Made by a program: the position numbers and the translations under genes
NCBI GenBank assembly: GCA_033439685.1
Contig: JAUEDM010000004.1
Span: 930,001-994,000, forward strand
DNA from: Apodospora peruviana
Lineage: Eukaryota > Ascomycota > Sordariomycetes > Sordariales > Lasiosphaeriaceae
Direction of reading: 5' to 3'
Length of the DNA: 64,000 bases
Notes under the pieces: generated by a model
The model's database searches: none
What the model was told of the DNA's origin: nothing
The model's input: only the letters and a program-made list of their open reading frames with translations
In this document: piece after piece, positions 57,587-64,000 of the stretch
Numbering within the stretch: position 1 is the first letter of the stretch
Layout: the number at the start of each line of letters is the position of its first letter

Positions 57587-60500
57587 ATGCCGCGATCGGT
57601 TCTCGGCAAATTGAGGCTTCGGAAGGAGAAGTCTGGATCGCTTGGCACGCCCGATAGCGGATCGGAGTGCAGCCACACAGCCCCAGCGTGTCACCATCAT
57701 TGGCCCCTTCTTCAAGTTCTCCTAAACATCCACCGCCCCCGTACACGCCAGTTGATCCAGATCGGCTGACATACCCGACACCAAGAAGAAGCAGGCCATT
57801 AACGAAGTCGTTACCGCCGCGCCATTGCCTGCAGCTTCCCCGGATCTCGACCCGATCGGGTCTTCGTCAAGGAGCGGTGGGGATTATGACGTCTCCAACG
57901 ACTTGTGGGAACACCGCGTACCAGGGCATCAAGAATGGGCCAGATACAGCCAAACTCGTCGAGGTGTACGAGAAGATTCTCACCAGTGTGTACAGGAGTG
58001 AAATCGGCAGCGAGATTAGTAGGTCAATCTGAAATGGGGCGCGCTGACAGCCCGAACTTCCACGTATAGATCCTTGGACTGAACGACGATGCTGACAACA
58101 TTCTTGAATGTGATGCCCAAACCAGGGTAGGCTACATGAGGGACATGACCCGTGTCTCGTCGCAAAGGCCAAGAAGCACGAGAACGCGCACCAAGCGGTC
58201 CAGCAGGTTGTCAACTTCGTCCAGACCACCTCACACGCAGTCACCTCCATGCTTTCAGCCTACCCGCCCGCCTCAATTGCATGGTCTGGCATTTGCGCAG
58301 TGTTGCCGGTAAGTGACGCGATTCTCTATGGCAGAGACTCCTGGTTTTTGCTGACTTGTGTCTTGCAGATAATCGCAAACCCATCCAGACAAAGGCTGAC
58401 CATGCGCGATGGGCTCTTCTATATCATGGAAAAGATGGAGTGGTACATCGCGGTGTGTCAAATCTTTCTCCGGAGCTCGAGACGGCACACTCCAGGAATG
58501 CTCTCCCTCCGCGAACTGACCAAGGTGAAAACGATGAATCTGTTCAAAGCGCTTCTTGAATACGAAATCAAGGCTGTTTGCTCCCTTTATGCAACAAGTC
58601 CACTGGCGAGAATACTGAGGTCGATCGACGACTGGGCCAGCAGGTTGGAAGATGTCAAGAACCTCGAGGCGGAGATTTCCACCTACCTGCTGCAGTTCGG
58701 CAGCACGGCTACAACTACAGAACTTGCGCAGATTAGCCAAGACACATCGACTATCTCGATGGTTCTCCGCGAGATGAAGATACTACGAGAGCAAGGAGAT
58801 GAAGAGAAGCGCAGAGCAGAGGAGACCCGAAGATTAGAGGTCATTGGAAGACTTAGCACCGAGACAACTTGTCCTTACTTGGAGCGCAGAATGGCGGTTC
58901 CGAAAAGAGTACAGGGAACTTGCGAATTGTTTCAGACACATAAGAAATACAAGGACTGGCTGGAATCTGCGGATGGGGGTTTACTGCTCCTGCATGTGGA
59001 CCCGGGTTGCGGGAAATTCATGCTTTCACGATTCCTGCTGGAAGAAGTGCTTCCCGTAAAAATGGTCAAAGATACGGTCTGCTACTTCTTTTTCAAGGAT
59101 AGCCCAGACCAGAACAACACGGCCACAGCGCTTTGCGCGCTTATCCATCCGATCCTCACCAGCAGACCTGAGTTGACCGACGTTGTCCGGGCCGACATCC
59201 TTGAAAACGGGACCGCACTTACGGTCAAGGAGCGTGTACTTTGGAACATATTTGGAAAAATTACGATGCAACTGCGGAGAACGGGAAGAAACACTGTGTG
59301 CGTGCTTGACGCCTTGGACGAATGTCAGAAAGAGGGAGGCTGGTAAAAGTCGAGCAACTTCGGTCAGAGATTCAGCGAAACACAAATACCCTGCCCAGGC
59401 CAAACGATCCCCAACCTGGAAAAATGAGGTTCCTGATCACAACTAGGGGGTACCCAGAAATCACCGAGCTCTTTCAAGAGTTCTCGCAGGGCTGCATTCT
59501 CCTGGCTGGGGAGAACATGTCCGGGATAAAACAGATACAGGAAGAAATTGCCATGGTTACTAACCACAAGCTAAACAGGCTCGCTACTGACAGAGGCTTC
59601 TCTGAAAAGCGCAAGGAAGACATCCAAAAGATTCTCGTACAAAAAGGAGGCCAACAACGAACATACCTGTGGGTGCGCTTGGTCTTTGAAGTTCTGGGGT
59701 CCAACCGGCAAGACCGTCCAGTCGTCTGGAAGCGCATAGTGAGTACCCTTCCGCAGACGGTGAACGATGCGTACGACAAACTTCTCGAAAGAGATGGTGA
59801 AGCTGACAGAGACCGCGTGATGATGTTGCTTCGGCTCATGATCGTTGCTTTACGACCGATTCCGCTGCGAACCGCCATCCTTCTTCTCGACTCTGGGGAT
59901 TTTATTGACGAAGAACTGGAGGACGACTCGGACGCCGACTATCTGGAGCTGGAGTCGGAACAGAACTTCAGGGCTTGGGTCATGGGGACATGAGGGATCT
60001 TCGTCACCATCTATGACGGGCAGCTTTTCTTCATCCACCAAACGGCTACGGAGTTCCTCCAGATGTCGAGCAAGCCATACAGCACCGTGGGCCCGCCCAA
60101 GGAACTACCGTTTACCTTCAGGCACTCCATCTCGGAGAGGGAGGCGCACAAGGTCATGGCGGAGAACTGTATTGCGCTTTGGAAGTATGGAGCCAAGACG
60201 AAGGTGAAATGGAAAGATGAGAGGAGCAAGGACTAAGGATACCAATACTGCATCGAGCTCTGGGCGCAGCACTTTCGTGAAGCGCAGGTGTTTTCGGAGC
60301 AGCCGAAAACCAAATGACAATGTAGGTGGGACTGGGGAGCTTGTCAGCGACATTCACGACAAATTTTGGGATACCTACCGTGAGCTGTGGACGGACAGCT
60401 CCTTCATCCCTGCGCAGGTGCTGAGCGGCTTGAAACAATCCGAGTCGTCGAGTTCGGGGTGGTTGATCGACCTCGCGCGACCAGTCGGCCCCCACGCGTC

Positions 60501-60816
60501 TATCGGCGTCGACACTCCGAGATTCCCCGTGCCGGGCGATAATGGCGTGGTTGATGTGACGGTGCTCACCGACGAGATTAGGCTCGCCTTCATTGCCATG
60601 TACGGCCATTACCGGCTGCTGGACCTGGAGCTGCGCCGTTTAGCGACGAAGATGACGCCGGATCTTTTGCCAGGCAGTTTGTCGCCGGACAGGGCGGGAA
60701 GGGAATGCACGAGGCTGTTGTTGCGACACCAGCCCATGCGGCCCGTTATTGTCGTCAGCGACTTCAATTGGGTGCGTTTGTGTGTTGAGTTGGGATCGGA
60801 ATACGGTTTACAGTAA
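57587..60816 (+). pseudogene. NACHT-type NLR (STAND) gene, heavily frameshifted
   Basis: Fungal NLR remnant. Blocks in order: MPRSVLGKLRLRKEK; AINEVVTAAPLPAASPDLDP; KLVEVYEKILTSVYRSEIG; HENAHQAVQQVVNFVQTT and SIAWSGICAVLP (then a canonical intron from 58310 to 58369); MRDGLFYIMEKMEWYIAVC; the NACHT P-loop DPGCGKFMLSRFLLEE (GKS changed to GKF); Walker B VCVLDALDEC; MRFLITTRGYPEI; LWVRLVFEVL; and FFIHQTATEFLQMS with SEREAHKVMAENCIA. Frame changes occur near 57905, 58150, 59340 and 60310, and stops at about 59991 (TGA) and 60234 (TAA). Sequence ends at 60816 without recognisable ankyrin, TPR or WD repeats. It is inactive as read; the P-loop change alone would impair nucleotide binding. Confidence 0.83.
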
Positions 60817-61545
60817 AGGGGATGAAAGGCGTCGTTGGAATGGGGGAGGCTCGGGGATTTTGCTGGCGGCGACGAGGACAGGACCGAAGCGACGTTATAT
60901 GCGAGAAGTTGGACTAGATGGAGCTGATCAAAAGAGTTTTTGAAGACGGGTGGAGTTGAAAGAACTTCGAAATTCGGAAGTGCGGATGGGCACCAGACGG
61001 GAAGGAGCGTGCGTGGGTGATGGAACCTGGAAGGAAGCATTTTGGAAACGAGTGGAACTAGGCAAAAACGTTGAGGTTGGGATCGAAGTCAGTCCCAACA
61101 AGCGAATCAAGTGGGATAAGGTATCGGACAAAGAAAAGGAACGACGCCACTTGCCCGGCGCGCCGACGCGGACCATTCCCGGAAATATTATGATTCAAGT
61201 ACCCAGTCACCCGAATACACTTATTCATGCTTCTGCCAATGGAGGTTTCCTCGCATTGGTTGCATTACTCAATTCTTATATATCACCAATATTCTCGGCA
61301 TCAATCCCCCATCGCCGGCACTCTAGGTTTCTGTTCAAAACGCCTTGCAGCCACGAGAACTGGACGCTGACGTACACATATTTGTGTGAATTGAAACAAA
61401 GTCTGCTTAACTAGGTATCTCTTTCTTGGTATGGCCAAACCGAGTGCCCCGTCCTTGTTCAAAACCCACAACAAAGCTCCGGTGCCCTTTGAATGACTTA
61501 AACAGGGGTGCATAGGTACCTATAGTGCTCAACCCGTTAGCCCAC
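60817..61545. other. Intergenic stretch
   Basis: 730 bp. A minor open frame on the + strand (60950-61414) shows no family features. Possibly decayed C-terminal NLR sequence. Confidence 0.4.
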
Positions 61546-62399
61546 CTAGAACAGCTCATTCTTGCAGACAAGCTCGTCGGTGGGCGCCGGGCACCGCCAG
61601 CCGGAGTCGTGCTCGAAGAACTGCGCCTCGAAGTGTCCAATGTTGGTAGCCACGCCGTCGCCCATGCACGTGGGGGGGCCACACAAGTCGCCGAGCTCGC
61701 CCCTTGGACCCTCGACGATGACCTGGGCCGCACCGCTCAAGCCCGAACAGGCCTCTCGCACCTGATCGAACAACGGGCCACACTCCTCTGGAAGTTCTAA
61801 CTGGGCCATCGCCGTCCAGGCAGTCACCCCCAGCTCCACAATGAAATCGCACGTCTCTCCCCCATTGCAAAGAGCTTGCTGTAGGGCGAACTCGAAGCCT
61901 CTGGCGACGCCCGCAATTGCGTCCCTCATAGCTCTGCAGAACTTCTCCCTGCCCTTCTGGTAGACTTCTTCCTTCCCGCCAAGGCCTTCGCAGACGATGT
62001 TGTTCAGCTTCAGATTGGTTTTCCGGCGTTCGAGGCCGAGCGAATGGCTTCCGTCGGCATGTCGGACGACGACGGTCTCCATCTTGGCGTTGCTGTTGCG
62101 GACTTGCACGCTTCGCTTCTCGGGGTACCACATCTTGCCTTCATCGACCATCCGTTTGGCCCACGTCTCGAAATCGGCTCCGCTGTTGGCGAAGGCGTCG
62201 GCTCTGGTCTTGGGGACCGTGGCGCGTGCTGCCAGGGGGTTTGTCCGCCTCGAGGCCACGGGATTACCAAGAACCTGATTTGTTTTGGATTAACACTTCA
62301 GTTTTGAGTTACGGGTGAAAGCGGGAGACAAAAGTCACAACATACGGTTTGACATGATAGTGCCGCCAAGGTTATCTCAAGGAGGTTTCGGAAGTGCAT
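61546..62399 (-). CDS. Hypothetical secreted protein
   Basis: Function unknown. Exon 62399..62346 (18 codons) joins exon 62274..61546 across a 71-nt intron (GTATGT..AATCAG, phase 0), total 260 aa. The spliced N-terminus MHFRNLLEITLAALSCQTV followed by LGNP is a good signal peptide; without splicing no ATG precedes the conserved part. The mature region has about eight Cys, including LCNGGETCDF, ACSGL, LCGPPTCMGD and the terminal VCKNELF, and a central amphipathic stretch. It is probably an extracellular disulfide-bonded protein. The splice model is inferred from frame continuity. Confidence 0.68.
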
Positions 62400-63382
62400 G
62401 ACTGATTGTGATTGACGGTGTTGGTGGTGACGGGTGCGTATGTATGCACTGGAGGATGGGCAACAAAGCGAAATAGATAGAATGGATGATGTAGTCTTGA
62501 ATTGTTTACTTTGGTTATTGCGTTTGAAAGAAGATGAGGAAAAAGAGAATAGTGATTTTATTTAGACGCGGTGTGTCCTCTTTACTTATACTAGCTCCGG
62601 TCGTTAGATCATACGGAAGGCGGACAGGATGATAATTAGTTGTCAGTGATTCAAAAATTCTCCAGAGTCGTTAGGCATCTATTTTTAGGACGATGTAGTC
62701 GGCATAAACACTTGTACAGCCTCGCCCTGGGCCAATAGATGGATTGAAGACAAGTGTAACGTCATAGCCTCATAAAAGAGGCACGTACCAAAGTCGCCAA
62801 GTTAGGCTACCAAGTTTGAAGGCTTGTTCGGAGTAGCCTTGTAGGGCAACTCATCGGTAAAGCCCCACCACCCCACTTTGGCATTAACCAACGACGATCT
62901 GACACCAGCCTTAAGGTACTTTATTGATTGTCGTACTTCCAGGGAATGTCACCTTAATAAGTGTTTCGGAACAACGCTGCGCCCTCCCACGGGGAATCCG
63001 CAGTATCAAAATTCTGAAAGGCAACCCACAGCGCAAGCCTCAAGGCACGACATCCCGACTGATAGTGTTTTAGGACTTAGGTGCCAGCGAAACTAAGGTA
63101 CCTTATTATTAGATACATCATGATGCAAGCAGGACCTATACAATCATGACATAAATTAAAATTTTGTATATAAACAGAAGCCCTCGCAAACATCTTCATC
63201 ATATGCATTCTCTCACTCATCCTCTGCACCCCACAAACACATCCTCCAACTGCAAATTCAGTTGATTTATAGTTTACCACAACATTACCCACCTATCCTC
63301 AAACCTATACATCCCCGGAAGTTCCTCTCATCCTCATCATCTACCTATTCAGCATCCTAAAAAAAATCACCATTCAACAAAA
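62400..63382. other. Divergent intergenic region between two secreted-protein genes
   Basis: 980 bp, AT-rich near 63100-63380, holding both promoters. No gene or RNA is recognised. Confidence 0.5.
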
Positions 63383-63827
63383 ATGAGGCCATCCTGCGTT
63401 CTCAGCCGTCTAGCCTTGGCCTTTGTTGCCACCAGTCTAGCCGCCGCCGACTGTTTAGGAGGCAGCAACAAGCGTCCGGACCACAGCCTCGACGTCATCG
63501 AGTTTTTCTACTCTGCAGGATGTGAGCTGCAGTCTCAGGAGGTCGCGAAAGGAGGAGAATTCAAGAAGACTGGCAAGTCGAGAGATGGGAAATGCATGAA
63601 CGTCCTCGTCAAGAACCACGGGGACAACAACGCCAAGGTTACCTCCAACCAGGCCGTCGATGCCTGGGCCCGAGAGTGGGTTGGCTGTGAGCACGGCGGC
63701 AAGAGAGAGTACGAGGACAAGCTTGAGTACATGTAAGTTCAAATGAAAGCCCAAGATAACGGCCCATGACTTAATTGCAAGCATGCTGACAACTGTATGA
63801 CGATATAGATGGCACCTGGACTGCTAA
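63383..63827 (+). CDS. Small secreted cysteine-containing protein (effector-like)
   Basis: Exon 63383..63732 and a 19-nt last exon, 63809..63827, are joined by a 76-nt intron (GTAAGT..TATAG, phase 2), giving 122 aa. A signal peptide (MRPSCVLSRLALAFVATSLA with cleavage near AAADC) precedes a charged mature chain of about 100 residues. Cys occur at ADC, AGCEL, GKCMN, VGCEH and the final LDC, so disulfides are likely. Splicing changes the end from LEYM to LEYIWHLDC. There is no recognised domain. Size, signal and Cys content are those of small secreted effector-type or antimicrobial-type proteins; the role is not shown. Confidence 0.75.
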
Positions 63828-64000
63828 GTTAGGCGACTACTGTCGAGATAAGCCGTATTTGTTGGATTTCGTTTTCGGAAGACTTTTCCGATAATTCATG
63901 GTGGTGGTCGGCACTCGGAAAGCAATGTATGGACAGGATATTAGGGCGCGCGTTCAAACTGCATGGTGATATTCTAGCCTTATTGTTGCTACTGCTAGTT

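Noticed and set aside
49749..60816. RIP (repeat-induced point mutation) as the cause of decay
   Set aside because: Most lesions are single-base insertions or deletions; a few C-to-T type stops exist, but GC content is not depressed. Dinucleotide indices would be needed to say more.

Overview
The window is nuclear DNA of a filamentous ascomycete, probably a sordariomycete. Genes are short-spaced with 45-80 nt GT..AG introns and CTRAY branch sites. They include typical mould families (HET domain, NACHT-type NLR, DUF3435, DUF7580, Zn2Cys6, Tad1-like LINE) beside conserved housekeeping genes. Exon joins were worked out by hand from splice sites and reading-frame continuity. Family names come from recognised motifs, not from a database search.

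Layout. 0.4-5.9 kb: aldehyde dehydrogenase, ESF2-like rRNA processing factor, NMD3. 6.7-20 kb is an accessory island: a decaying DUF3435 tyrosine-recombinase-type gene, a short HST3/4-like sirtuin, a HET-domain gene with an extraordinary 5' half, and a LINE remnant. 21-49 kb is mostly housekeeping: S10 carboxypeptidase, pantothenate synthetase, secreted His-1 protein, RNase P subunit POP4, PlsB-type glycerol-3-phosphate acyltransferase, ASA1, a Zn2Cys6 regulator, HAD phosphatase, TPR protein and an ATG33-like protein. A 701-bp hAT-like MITE, a broken class II peroxidase and an intron-containing tRNA-Leu lie among them. 49.7-60.8 kb is a second accessory block of broken genes: FHA kinase, C2H2 protein, DUF7580 protein and NACHT NLR. 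61.5-63.8 kb holds two small secreted proteins.

Main discovery. The tandem repeat at 13.98-17.35 kb is not an ordinary minisatellite. Read on the minus strand, nearly every ~67-bp unit is a complete intron (GTAAGTGG...CTRAY...TGGTGTAG), and consecutive introns are separated by exactly three bases. There are 51 of these 3-nt exons. The introns are near-identical, whereas the triplets vary. Exon 1 (17442..17395), the 51 triplets and the downstream exons all join in phase 0, giving one open frame that runs into a HET domain. The triplets spell a strongly hydrophobic segment that looks like two membrane helices. The locus therefore appears to encode a membrane-anchored HET protein whose membrane domain is assembled one residue at a time from microexons. 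In this strain the HET part carries one in-frame TGA, so the allele may be null. Transcript evidence is needed, and I know of no described system of this kind.
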